This document shows, in pieces, positions 9,601-17,177 of a DNA stretch of 64,000 nt. The position numbers and the translations under genes are program-made. The notes beneath the pieces are model-generated. The model was not told where the DNA came from, ran no database searches, and saw nothing but the letters and a program-made list of their open reading frames with translations. Every line of letters begins with the position of its first letter. The first letter of the stretch is position 1. The stretch is taken from assembly GCF_000195595.1 (NCBI RefSeq), contig NZ_GL882573.1, forward strand, positions 195,570 through 259,569. The letters are read 5' to 3'. The DNA comes from Actinomyces sp. oral taxon 170 str. F0386. GTDB lineage: Bacteria; Actinomycetota; Actinomycetes; Actinomycetales; Actinomycetaceae.

Positions 9601-10871
9601 TCATCTCCCCGCTGCTGAACCGACCCGGCGCCGTCGCCACCGCTCCGGGCGACCCCGACGAGGCCGTCCCCTCCCACCTCGGCGACCCCGGCCGCGAGCA
9701 GGCCGCCCTGGCCGACGGCCGGGCCGCCTGCGCCCTGGCGCGCGACGTCGTCACCGTCACCGGGCCGGACCGCCTGAGCTGGCTGACTACCTTGTCCAGC
9801 CAGGTCCTCACCGCCCTGGAACCCGGCGACGGTGGCGCGGAGACGCTTCTCCTCGATGCCCAGGGGCACATCACCCACGCACTCGCTGCCCTCGACGACG
9901 GTCGCACGCTCTGGCTCGTCACGGAGGCCGGTGGTGGCGCAGACCTGGCGGCCTTCCTGGACTCCATGCGCTTCATGCTGCGCGTCGAGGTGACCGAGCG
10001 GCCCGACGTCCAGGCGCTCGGCGCCCTCAGGGAGGGGCTCGACGTCCTGGCTCAGGCGGCGCGCGATACCTCGGTGGACTCATCCGATACCTCCGATGCA
10101 CAGTCCGACGCCGCCGGGACTGCCGGCACCACAGACACCGCCGAGCGGACCGACGCCGAGGCGCAGGGCTCGCTCATCGGCCTGTGGCGCGACCCGTGGC
10201 CGGGTGTTGTGGAGGGCGGCACGAGCTACGACGTCGGGCTGGAGCGCCCTCACCTCGGTGAGGGCTACCGGGCCGGCTTCATCCTGGTTCCCGCCCGATG
10301 CGTGGGAGCCGTGGTGAGAACCTTCCTCGCCGTCGGCTCGGACCGGCGCCTGGCCGGTGCCCTGGCCTGGGAGGCGCTGCGCATCGAGGCGGGCCGCCCC
10401 CGCCGCGCCCACGAGGCCGACGCCCGCGCGATCCCGCACGAGCTGGACTGGCTGCGCACGGCCGTGCACCTGACGAAGGGCTGCTACCCGGGCCAGGAGA
10501 CGATCGCGCGCACCCTCAACCTGGGGCGGCCGCCGCGCCGCCTGGCGGTGCTCCAGCTCGACGGCCTCGGCGGCGACCTGCCCCAGCCGGGGGCGGTTGT
10601 GCGCATGGGGGAGCGGACCGTGGGCACCGTGACCTCCGTGGCCCGCCACCACGAGCTCGGCCCCATCGCCCTGGCCCTGCTGCGCCGCGCCGTGCCCGCG
10701 GGCGAGCAGCTGACCGTGGAGATCACTGAGGTCGATGAGGCCACCGGTGAGACGGTCGCCGTCGGCCGGGTCGACGCCGCCCAGGAACCACTGGTCTCAC
10801 CTGAGGGGCGCGCCCAGGCCAGCCCCGCCGAGCGCCCCGGCGCCGGGCTGCGCAAGGGCCTGCGGCTCTGA
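9597..10871 (+). CDS. ygfZ: YgfZ/GcvT-like folate-binding Fe-S maturation factor
   Basis: A 424-residue protein with the YgfZ signature KGCYPGQE (around residue 295), whose cysteine is essential in Escherichia coli YgfZ. YgfZ uses tetrahydrofolate in repair or maturation of certain iron-sulfur proteins. The N-terminal GcvT-like half includes VTVTGPDRLSWLTTL. A low-complexity Ser/Asp/Thr insertion (about residues 158-185) interrupts it, similar in style to the insertion in the upstream partner. It overlaps the nitrobindin-like gene by four bases. The same neighbours (Rv0811c, Rv0813c, glnR, phoT) cluster in M. tuberculosis. Confidence 0.88.
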   Translation: MIISPLLNRPGAVATAPGDPDEAVPSHLGDPGREQAALADGRAACALARDVVTVTGPDRLSWLTTLSSQVLTALEPGDGGAETLLLDAQGHITHALAALDDGRTLWLVTEAGGGADLAAFLDSMRFMLRVEVTERPDVQALGALREGLDVLAQAARDTSVDSSDTSDAQSDAAGTAGTTDTAERTDAEAQGSLIGLWRDPWPGVVEGGTSYDVGLERPHLGEGYRAGFILVPARCVGAVVRTFLAVGSDRRLAGALAWEALRIEAGRPRRAHEADARAIPHELDWLRTAVHLTKGCYPGQETIARTLNLGRPPRRLAVLQLDGLGGDLPQPGAVVRMGERTVGTVTSVARHHELGPIALALLRRAVPAGEQLTVEITEVDEATGETVAVGRVDAAQEPLVSPEGRAQASPAERPGAGLRKGLRL

Positions 10872-10946
10872 CCTGTCCGTGACCGTGTGACTGGTTCCGG
10901 ATGTTCCGGAGCCGTGCCAGCGGTTGCTGACATGGTGGGCGTGGTG

Positions 10947-10973
10947 CCTTGCCCGGAGACGGTCCGGGCAGGG
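10947..10973. terminator. Putative terminator hairpin after ygfZ
   Basis: Perfect 8-bp stem TGCCCGGA/TCCGGGCA around a GACGG loop, extended by further G-C pairs across a mismatch. It lies about 75 bases beyond the ygfZ stop and has no T-run. The rest of the 250-base gap before the next gene shows nothing I can name; a 74-codon open frame there (10887-11111) has no family resemblance. Confidence 0.45.
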
Positions 10974-11121
10974 GGCGCTCGTGTCACCCGTGGTGGTAGG
11001 GCGTCTCGCCACCGGCCCGAGGCTGATGGAACGGCTGTCGGGTGCGTGAGACGTCAACTGTTCTCGCTGGGCGTGGCCGCATCACTGGGATCAGGCGTCA
11101 CCGACCGGTAGCCTGGGGCGC

Positions 11122-11562
11122 GTGAGCGTCCTTCTTCTCATTGCTTACTACCTCTCCCTCGCTGTCGCCATGCTCTGGTGCGCGGCGCAGGTCTTCGCTG
11201 CTGTCCTCGGGGTCTGGGCACTCATCGACTCGGCACTGAGGCCGGCTCAGTACTACGCCGCGGCGGACAAGCGCAGCAGGAACTTCTGGCTCGTCGTCAA
11301 TGCACTGGCGGCCGTGGTCGGGAGCTTCCTGGCGTATGAGGCCGTTCTGGCTGTCTACGTCGCAGGCGCGTCGACGGGGGTGTCGTTCATCGGTCTGCTG
11401 ACCGTGGTGGCCAGTGCCGTCTACCTGGTGGACGTGCGCCCCGCCCTGCAGGCGCTGGCGCCGGTGCGAGTGCGCTCCTCGATCCGTATCCCGGGACGGG
11501 CCTCGCAGCGCCGACCGGGACGCGGTGGCCGCGGGCCGCGCGACTGGAGCGCTGGTCGCTGA
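11122..11562 (+). CDS. DUF2516 family membrane protein
   Basis: A 146-residue protein with three hydrophobic segments (about 5-33, 54-80 and 85-105) and the family-like stretches LIDSALRPAQYYAAADKRS and VYLVDVRPALQ. It ends in a basic Arg/Gly-rich tail of about 35 residues. Starts at GTG 11122. The stop and the dtd start overlap as TGATG, so the two are coupled. Function unknown; the family is widespread in actinobacteria. Confidence 0.78.
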   Translation: MSVLLLIAYYLSLAVAMLWCAAQVFAAVLGVWALIDSALRPAQYYAAADKRSRNFWLVVNALAAVVGSFLAYEAVLAVYVAGASTGVSFIGLLTVVASAVYLVDVRPALQALAPVRVRSSIRIPGRASQRRPGRGGRGPRDWSAGR

Positions 11563-11990
11563 TGCGCGCGGTCATCCAACGGGTCAACCGGGCGGCCGTT
11601 CGCGTCGACGACGAGGTGGTCGGGGGGATCACCCGCCCCGGCCTCATGGTCCTCGTGGGCGCCACACACGACGACGGCCCGACACAGGTGGCTACGGTGG
11701 CCCGCAAGATCGCGGACCTGCGGCTCCTGGAGGGCGAGCTCTCGGTATCCGACGCAGGTGCTCCCGTACTCATCGTCTCCCAGTTCACCCTCTACGCCGA
11801 TACGCGCAAGGGTCGGCGCCCCACCTGGAACAAGGCGGCCCCCGGCGAGGTGGCCGAGCCCCTGGTGGAGGCCGTGGCCGAGGACCTGCGCGGGCGCGGC
11901 CTGGAGGTGGCGACCGGACGCTTCGGCGCCGACATGAAGATCGATATGGAGGCCGACGGTCCGGTGACGATCCTGGTCGAGGCCGAGTAG
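11562..11990 (+). CDS. dtd: D-aminoacyl-tRNA deacylase
   Basis: A 142-residue protein of standard Dtd length that removes D-amino acids (and glycine) mischarged on tRNA. The motifs MRAVIQRV at the N-terminus, SQFTLYAD in the active site and GRFGADM are present. The C-terminal proofreading motif normally reads NDGPVT; here it is ADGPVT, losing the asparagine while keeping the Gly-Pro. Whether that affects activity cannot be told from sequence. Coupled by TGATG overlap to the DUF2516 gene. Confidence 0.93.
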   Translation: MRAVIQRVNRAAVRVDDEVVGGITRPGLMVLVGATHDDGPTQVATVARKIADLRLLEGELSVSDAGAPVLIVSQFTLYADTRKGRRPTWNKAAPGEVAEPLVEAVAEDLRGRGLEVATGRFGADMKIDMEADGPVTILVEAE

Positions 11991-12055
11991 ACCTGAGCAG
12001 CCGAAGAGGTCGATGAGGCGATGCCGTGGCCGATGCGATGTGAGGACGCGCTGAG

Positions 12056-12562
12056 ATGACGGGGCGCTCGAGGGTGGTGGTTGTCGCCATGATGCTGTGG
12101 TGGGCGTTCTTCGGCGGCGTCAGCGTGTCCTGGGCTCTGGGCTCCCCGTGGCTGGTCGATACGGTTCTTCAGGGTGAGGGGTTGCGGCTCGCCCAGGAGC
12201 GGCCCACCTGGTTCGTCGTGGTCGTCCTCGTCTCCGGGCTGGTGAAGCTGGGGTTCGTCGTCTTCGGCTTCGCCCTGCTGCGCCCGGACGTCATCCGGGT
12301 GCCGCGCTGGATGCGCCTGGCCTTCGGCTGGGTGTCGGGGATCCTGCTCATGGCCTATGGGCTGGCCGGTTCGGCGTCGGCGGTCCCAAGGCTCCTGGCG
12401 GGGGAACCGCTCTCGCGCTACGGCTGGTGGCGGCTGGTTCTGTGGATGCCCCACTTCTGGGTGGGCGGGATCCTGGTGCTGGCCACGACGGTGGCCTACC
12501 TGCGCTGGAGCCGGCCCACGTCGACCGGTTCCGCCGTGCACGCGGGCCCTGCTGGGCGCTGA
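12056..12562 (+). CDS. Small four-helix membrane protein (DUF3995-like)
   Basis: A 168-residue protein with four hydrophobic segments: VVVVAMMLWWAFFGGVSVSW, FVVVVLVSGLVKLGFVVFGF, MRLAFGWVSGILLMAYGLAG and FWVGGILVLATTVAYLRW. General character and length resemble DUF3995 proteins, but I hold this loosely. Starts at ATG 12056, 65 bases after dtd. The 122-bp repeat copy B begins 13 bases after its stop. Confidence 0.65.
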   Translation: MTGRSRVVVVAMMLWWAFFGGVSVSWALGSPWLVDTVLQGEGLRLAQERPTWFVVVVLVSGLVKLGFVVFGFALLRPDVIRVPRWMRLAFGWVSGILLMAYGLAGSASAVPRLLAGEPLSRYGWWRLVLWMPHFWVGGILVLATTVAYLRWSRPTSTGSAVHAGPAGR

Positions 12563-12574
12563 TTCCCCGCACGA

Positions 12575-12696
12575 GTGTCCATGGAGCGGACATTAAGCCA
12601 CCGACATCGTCGGGTTGAGTTGTGAAACCGCATGATTCTGCGGTTCTCCGGATCAAGTATCCAGCCCGAACCGGTTCATGTCCGCGCTGTGGACAC
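12575..12696. repeat. 122-bp palindromic repeat, copy B (left of DUF559 gene)
   Basis: Exactly 122 bp from GTGTCC to GGACAC, centred on CCGCATGATTCTGCGG, the reverse-complement orientation of copy A's core. The 22-base arms agree at 18 of 22 positions. Each arm also contains a small hairpin, TGTCC-N7-GGACA, which copies A and D lack. It belongs with copy C to one arm subtype, and the two flank a nuclease-like gene. Confidence 0.87.
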
Positions 12697-12782
12697 CGAC
12701 CTCGCTGAGAATGCCGGCGGCTAACGGTTGTTATCCACAGGTGTCTCCGCTCTTCTGGTGCCCTTCTCCGTACCGGCCCAAC

Positions 12783-13667
12783 ATGTTGGTCATGGACACC
12801 AGCGCATTGCTCACCCGTATCAGCGATACGCATGGTGCGGCCCGTCAGGTGGATCTTCAACTGGAGCGTTCGGAACGTCGTCGTCTTCAAGCGCTTGTGG
12901 ACTCCGGCCGCCTCAGGCGATATCCGCATGGTGTGGTGGCCCTGCCCGACGTCGACAAGAGAGTGCTGATCGCCCGCGTTCATCGGGGACTGATCACGTG
13001 TGAGCACGCGGCTGCGTACTACCGGCTGCCGCTGCCATCGTCGCCGAAGACTCTTCATGTCCTCACACCGCGGGGGCACAAGGCGGCGCCGTTATGGGGT
13101 GAGCATCAGCATGAGACTCGGGATCTTCCGTCCTTGTCCTTGAGCTCCTTCCCCGTTGTTCCCCTGGCACGTTGTCTCGCTGATCTTCTGTGCTGCGCCC
13201 AGGAATGGACTGCCTTGGTAGCGGTTGATGCCGCCCTCCATCAGGGCCGGGTCACGTACGAGCAGGTCGGTGCCTACTTGCGTGGATCGCGCCGGGTGCT
13301 GGGGCGCCGGCGCCTGCAACGGACGAGCAGCCGAGCGCGCAGCCCGCTGGAGACGTTGGCGCGTGTCCAGCTGCGGGGTGCCGGTCTCGACGTGGTTGAC
13401 GGAGTGGAGATCGGTGGTGTCGGTGAGGTGGATCTTCTGGTTGCAGGATGGCTCGTCGTCGAGCTCGACGGCTACGAGTACCACTCAGACATGTGGGCCT
13501 TCGACCATGACCGTTCCCGTGACCGGGAGCTGGCGCGGCTGGGGTACACCTCCATCCGGTTCACGGCGAACAACGTGCGTTCGGGCAGGATCGTCGACGA
13601 GGTCAGGCGGGTCCTCGCCGCTCATCCGGGCGCGGCAAGAGCGAGGATGGCGTCTCGCAGCGCATGA
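12783..13667 (+). CDS. AbiEi-like winged helix plus DUF559 endonuclease-like protein
   Basis: A 294-residue protein when started at ATG 12783. Residues about 25-60 resemble the AbiEi-type winged helix of type IV toxin-antitoxin proteins. The C-terminus (about 185-280) is a DUF559 domain of the Vsr-like PD-(D/E)XK superfamily, with E190, D217 in EVDLLV, E227 in VVELDGYEYH and the basic DHDRSRDREL helix. No antitoxin or toxin partner gene is adjacent. Third-base composition is less GC-rich than the neighbours (for example TTCAACTGGAGCGTTCGG), suggesting transfer. The gene lies between 122-bp repeat copies B and C; its stop codon is two bases from copy C. An upstream start at 12678 would fall inside copy B and is unlikely. 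Confidence 0.78.
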   Translation: MLVMDTSALLTRISDTHGAARQVDLQLERSERRRLQALVDSGRLRRYPHGVVALPDVDKRVLIARVHRGLITCEHAAAYYRLPLPSSPKTLHVLTPRGHKAAPLWGEHQHETRDLPSLSLSSFPVVPLARCLADLLCCAQEWTALVAVDAALHQGRVTYEQVGAYLRGSRRVLGRRRLQRTSSRARSPLETLARVQLRGAGLDVVDGVEIGGVGEVDLLVAGWLVVELDGYEYHSDMWAFDHDRSRDRELARLGYTSIRFTANNVRSGRIVDEVRRVLAAHPGAARARMASRSA

Positions 13668-13669
13668 GA

Positions 13670-13791
13670 ATGTCCACACAGCGGACATGAAAACCGTTGA
13701 GGAAGAGATTCGTGCGAGAGAACCTCGGAATTCTGCGGATTTCCAATTGGGGCTCAGGCTGAGACCGCGTTCATGTCCGCGCGGTGGTCAC
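13670..13791. repeat. 122-bp palindromic repeat, copy C (right of DUF559 gene)
   Basis: Exactly 122 bp when aligned on its centre CCTCGGAATTCTGCGG, bounded by ATGTCC and GGTCAC (one change at each end from the consensus). The 22-base arms match at 17 of 22 positions and share GCGGACATGAA. Arm subtype is that of copy B; the central core is in the orientation of copy A, so B and C are in opposite orientation. It starts two bases after the DUF559 stop. Confidence 0.82.
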
Positions 13792-13843
13792 TCCTGGCGG
13801 CAGCATGACCCGGTGATGATGGTCGACGCGGCCGGAGCAGATG

Positions 13844-13886
13844 TGAGGGCCGGGAAGCGCCCCCGACTGCGCTTTCCCGGCCCTCA
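13844..13886. terminator. Bidirectional terminator hairpin
   Basis: A 17-bp stem beginning TGAGGGCCGGGAA and closing TTTCCCGGCCCTCA with one bulged base and an 8-base loop. It lies between the convergent DUF559 and dehydratase genes and could serve both. No clear T-run. Confidence 0.65.
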
Positions 13887-13962
13887 ACCGAGTGTCGCGC
13901 GGTTCTCCGCTCCGGCTCAACGGGGAGTATTCCCCAAACCTTCCGACGGGTAGTGATCCGGT

Positions 13963-14985
13963 TCAGCAGGTCAGGGCCACCTCGTCGGTGATGGCGGAGC
14001 GGCCGATGCCGGCGAGCTCGTCGTCGTCGGCGTTGCCGCCGGTGCACACGATCGCGCAGGGGCCGCGGCGGGCGGGGTCGACCAGGAGCCCGGCCAGGCT
14101 CGCGGCACCGGCGCCCTCGGCCAGGGTGTGGGCGTGGGTGGACATGAGGCCGACGGCGCGCTGAATGTCATCGTCGTCGACCAGGATGAAGTCGTTGAGG
14201 CCGCGCCCCAGCACCGACTGGGTGAGGGCGAAGCTCGCCCCGACGGCCAGGCCCGCCACCCGGGTGCGGCTGTGGACGGTGGCCGGCTGGCCGGACTTCC
14301 AGGCGCGGTGCGCGGCCGGGGCGGCGCTGGACTGGACGCCGATGACCCAGCACTCGGGGGCCAGGACGTCGCGCACGAGGCAGGCGCCGGCGGCACCGGA
14401 GCCCGAGCCGACCGGGGCGTAGACGGTCCGCAGGTCGCGATGGCGGCGGAAGAGCTCGAGGTAGACGGTGGCGTGCCCGAGCACGATCGCCGGCTCGTCG
14501 CCGGGGGAGACCATGCGCATCCCCTCGACCAGGGAGAGGTCCTCGGCGTGGGCGAGTGAGTCGCACATCGTCTCACCCTCGACGACGACGCGGGCGCCCA
14601 GGGCTCGCACCGCGGCCACCTTGCGGGCGGGAGCACCTTCCGGCACGACGACGGTGACGGGGACCTCGCTGCGGGCACCCGCCCAGGCCAGGGACTGGGC
14701 GTGGTTGCCGGTGGAGGCGGTCACGACCCCGCGGCGCCGCTCCTCGGGGCCGAGCGCAGCCATAAGCGCCACGCCGCCGCGGACCTTGAAGGCACCGGTG
14801 GGCTGGACGTTCTCGTGCTTGACCACGACATCGACCCCGGCCTCGGCGTTGAGCAGCGGGTAGGACCAGGCGGGGGTCTCAGGCAGGATGCGTGAGACGG
14901 CCTCGTGAGTGCGCAGGACGGCGTCGAAGTCGAGGACGGTCCGGGTGGCTGCGGGCGCCTGGGGCAGGGTGTCGGTGGAGGCCAT
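13963..14985 (-). CDS. Threonine/serine dehydratase-like PLP enzyme
   Basis: A 340-residue fold-type II pyridoxal-phosphate enzyme. The cofactor lysine is K67 in PTGAFKVRGG, the substrate loop is ASTGNHAQS, the phosphate-binding glycine loop is GSGSGAAG, and CTGGNAD closes the cofactor site. There is no C-terminal ACT domain, so it is a short, non-allosteric form. The likely reaction is deamination of L-threonine or L-serine, though related enzymes act on other hydroxyamino acids. It is transcribed away from a LysR-type regulator over an 81-base gap with operator-like inverted repeats, so that regulator probably controls it. Confidence 0.84.
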   Translation of the reverse strand: MASTDTLPQAPAATRTVLDFDAVLRTHEAVSRILPETPAWSYPLLNAEAGVDVVVKHENVQPTGAFKVRGGVALMAALGPEERRRGVVTASTGNHAQSLAWAGARSEVPVTVVVPEGAPARKVAAVRALGARVVVEGETMCDSLAHAEDLSLVEGMRMVSPGDEPAIVLGHATVYLELFRRHRDLRTVYAPVGSGSGAAGACLVRDVLAPECWVIGVQSSAAPAAHRAWKSGQPATVHSRTRVAGLAVGASFALTQSVLGRGLNDFILVDDDDIQRAVGLMSTHAHTLAEGAGAASLAGLLVDPARRGPCAIVCTGGNADDDELAGIGRSAITDEVALTC

Positions 14986-15003
14986 GACTCCATGATGATG
15001 ACG

Positions 15004-15049
15004 ACTGGACTATCGGTCCAATGAATGTTTTGACGTATATCCATCGATA
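15004..15049. promoter_or_regulatory. Divergent promoter with LysR-type operator candidates
   Basis: Two inverted repeats lie in the dehydratase/LysR intergenic gap: TGGAC-N5-GTCCA (about 15007-15021) and TATATC-CATC-GATATA (about 15034-15049). The second fits the T-N11-A pattern of LysR-type binding sites. The gap is much more AT-rich than its surroundings. Binding by the adjacent LysR protein is inferred. Confidence 0.5.
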
Positions 15050-15066
15050 TAGGACATACTTGATGG

Positions 15067-15984
15067 GTGATCGATGTGCAGCAGCTGCGCGCCCTCGTGG
15101 AGCTCTCCCGGCTCGGCACCGTCTCAGCCGCAGCCGAGTCACTGGGCTTCAGCCAGTCCACTGTCTCCCACCAGCTCGCCGCCCTGTCGCGTGCGACCGG
15201 CGCGGTGCTGCTGACGCGGGCCGGCCGCGGGGTGCGGCTCACCGCGGAGGGACGGGCGCTGGCGGCCCGTGGCCAGGAGGTGCTCGACCTGCTGGATCGC
15301 ACCGAGCGCGAGGCGGTCTCCATGGCCCGCGCCGAAGCGGGGCGGGTGCGCCTGGCCGCCTTCCCCTCCGCGGTGGCCTCCCTCGTGCCCGGAGTGCTCG
15401 ACGTCGTCGGCCGGAAGCACCCGGGCCTGGAGGTCGAGCTGGTCGACGCCGAGCCGCCCGAGGCCCTCGACGCGCTGCGGCGCGGGCGGGTGGACGCGGC
15501 CCTGTCCTTCTCCTACATCGACGACGACGCCGGTGAGGGCCTTGAGACGGTGCGCCTGCTCGACGACGTCCTCTACCTTGTCTCTCACCCCGGCGGCATC
15601 ACGCGTATCGCTGACGGTTCCCGGTGCCGGTGGGTGACCGGGTGCGCGCGCTGCCGCGAGGAGCTCATCGCGGTGGGGCGGGCCAACGGCTTCACGCCTG
15701 AGACCGCCTACGCCTCCGACGACTATGTGGCCGTGCAGGCGCTCGTGGCCGCCGGAGTGGGGGCGGCTCTGCTGCCCGGGATGGCGCTGAGCGCCTACCG
15801 GCACGAGGGGGTTGAGGTGCGTCCACTGGCCCGGGAGCACCGGCGGGTCGAGGTGGTCACCCGCGCCGAGAGGCCCCGACCGCTGGCCATTGACGTGCTC
15901 ATGGAGGCGTGTCGGACGACGGCTCAGCGCACGAGCCTGCGCCGGCCCGAGGTTCAGGGCGGCGGGAGCGGCGCAGCGTGGTGA
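15067..15984 (+). CDS. LysR-family transcriptional regulator
   Basis: A 305-residue regulator with an N-terminal winged helix-turn-helix (residues 2-60, LGTVSAAAESLGFSQSTVSHQ) and a periplasmic-binding-protein-like effector domain from about residue 90. The GTG at 15067 gives the canonical N-terminus MIDVQQLRALVELSRLGTVS. It is divergent from the dehydratase gene and probably regulates it and itself. The effector domain contains two closely spaced cysteines (TGCARC, about residues 195-198), unusual for the family but of unknown meaning. Confidence 0.88.
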   Translation: MIDVQQLRALVELSRLGTVSAAAESLGFSQSTVSHQLAALSRATGAVLLTRAGRGVRLTAEGRALAARGQEVLDLLDRTEREAVSMARAEAGRVRLAAFPSAVASLVPGVLDVVGRKHPGLEVELVDAEPPEALDALRRGRVDAALSFSYIDDDAGEGLETVRLLDDVLYLVSHPGGITRIADGSRCRWVTGCARCREELIAVGRANGFTPETAYASDDYVAVQALVAAGVGAALLPGMALSAYRHEGVEVRPLAREHRRVEVVTRAERPRPLAIDVLMEACRTTAQRTSLRRPEVQGGGSGAAW

Positions 15985-16140
15985 GGTCCAAGCCCCGGTA
16001 CGTGGGCGGTCGGACCGTTCGATGCTTCGCCGGTTCCGCACGCATCTTGCGTCGTAGATCGGCTGTCCCCCGAACGGTGAACGTCCCTGTGGTCCAACTG
16101 GTTGCTACCGGCCTCGCGATCCGGTTCACACACTGAGGGC

Positions 16141-16447
16141 ATGTCGCAGCTCCCCGCCGTCCAGATCAGCGGCCCGCCCAAGTCCTACCGGAACAAACGC
16201 GTCCTGGAGAACCATGGATCTCACGGTTCCTACCGGCACCGTTCTGTCCCTCCTGGGGCCCGACGGCGCAGGCAAGACCATCGTCGTCGAGATCCTCCAG
16301 GGTCTGTGTCGTCGTGGCGGTGGCATCGTCCTGCTGACCACCCACTGCCTCGATGAGGTCGACATCATTCTGGGCGGCCGCGTCGTCGAGTACTGCACGA
16401 CCGTCAAGCGCTTCAGGCTGCCCCTTAGCCGCACTCCGCGACGGTGA
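16141..16447 (+). pseudogene. Remnant of a DrrA-like ABC transporter ATPase
   Basis: The region starts as an ABC ATPase (MSQLPAVQISG...KSYRNKRVLEN), then needs a frame change to continue as a second frame with a Walker A, LLGPDGAGKT. It then jumps directly to GGIVLLTTHCLDEVD, which resembles the switch-histidine segment of drug-export ATPases. The Q-loop, signature and Walker B are missing, and the frame ends early. About 200 codons are lost compared with an intact gene. No permease gene remains nearby. The surrounding stretch from 15985 to 16555 shows nothing else I can name. Confidence 0.72.
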
Positions 16448-16555
16448 GGGCGTCGTGCAGTGCGGTTAACCCTCAGCCAGTAGGAGCTCAGGGTCGTGGA
16501 GTGGCCTCTTGTCGCAGGGTGCGAGGCGGGGCGGGGAACCGTGTCGGTCGCTGCC

Positions 16556-16909
16556 TCACCCGCCGGGGCGCTCGGCCTCCCACTGGGAGATCGTGGAGTC
16601 GAGGGTGGCCAGGAACTCCTCCTCGCCGATGGTGTTGAGCTTGAGGAACACCGCCTGACTGCCACCCAGCGTGATCCCGACGATGTGGACGTCGGGCCCG
16701 TCCTGGATGACGGTGACGGTCATTCCCACGCGGTTGCTTCCCGTCATGCTGTAGCGCTCAAAGCCTCTGACCGCTACGCCTCCGGCGGAGGTCGCCAGGT
16801 CCACGGCGGCCTCCGCGGAGGCCGAGCGGGACCGGTCCAGTACTCCGGCCTCGAGGAAGGGCACCACCTCGCTGAGCTGGCCGGTGACGGTCCGGGTGAT
16901 CGTTGCCAT
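16556..16909 (-). CDS. DUF6054 family protein
   Basis: A 117-residue cytosolic protein with no signal peptide or membrane segment. The stretches VAVRGFERYSMTGSNRVGMTVTV and GGSQAVFLKLNTIGEEEFL match the DUF6054 pattern as I remember it. GGGAGGAG lies at good distance before the ATG. It is transcribed away from clpC. Function unknown. Confidence 0.68.
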   Translation of the reverse strand: MATITRTVTGQLSEVVPFLEAGVLDRSRSASAEAAVDLATSAGGVAVRGFERYSMTGSNRVGMTVTVIQDGPDVHIVGITLGGSQAVFLKLNTIGEEEFLATLDSTISQWEAERPGG

Positions 16910-17177
16910 GAGTGCTCTCCTCCCTTGGCCTCGCTGGCACTGTCGCTATATCCACCAGGCTATGCCGGAGAGCGCGAGCGCGTGGCCCCCTCATCTTGAG
17001 CCGACCCGGCTCAAGCCTGACTCACGCCTACCGCGAACAGGGACATGGCCAAGGCATCGCCCTGGTTAGCCTTGTCAGCACGTGCCCCCAGCGTCGTCTC
17101 TCCACGCCGCTGCGACATCCCTCGCCACCACCGGACGAGCGGTACCGCACCGAGCACGTGCCGAGGAGGAACTACTG

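Noticed and set aside
10887..11111. 74-codon open frame between ygfZ and the DUF2516 gene
   Set aside because: No ribosome-binding site, mixed composition and no family resemblance. It overlaps a terminator-like hairpin.
12678..12782. An earlier ATG for the DUF559 gene at 12678
   Set aside because: It lies inside the 122-bp repeat, and the added residues are unrelated to the AbiEi-like N-terminus.
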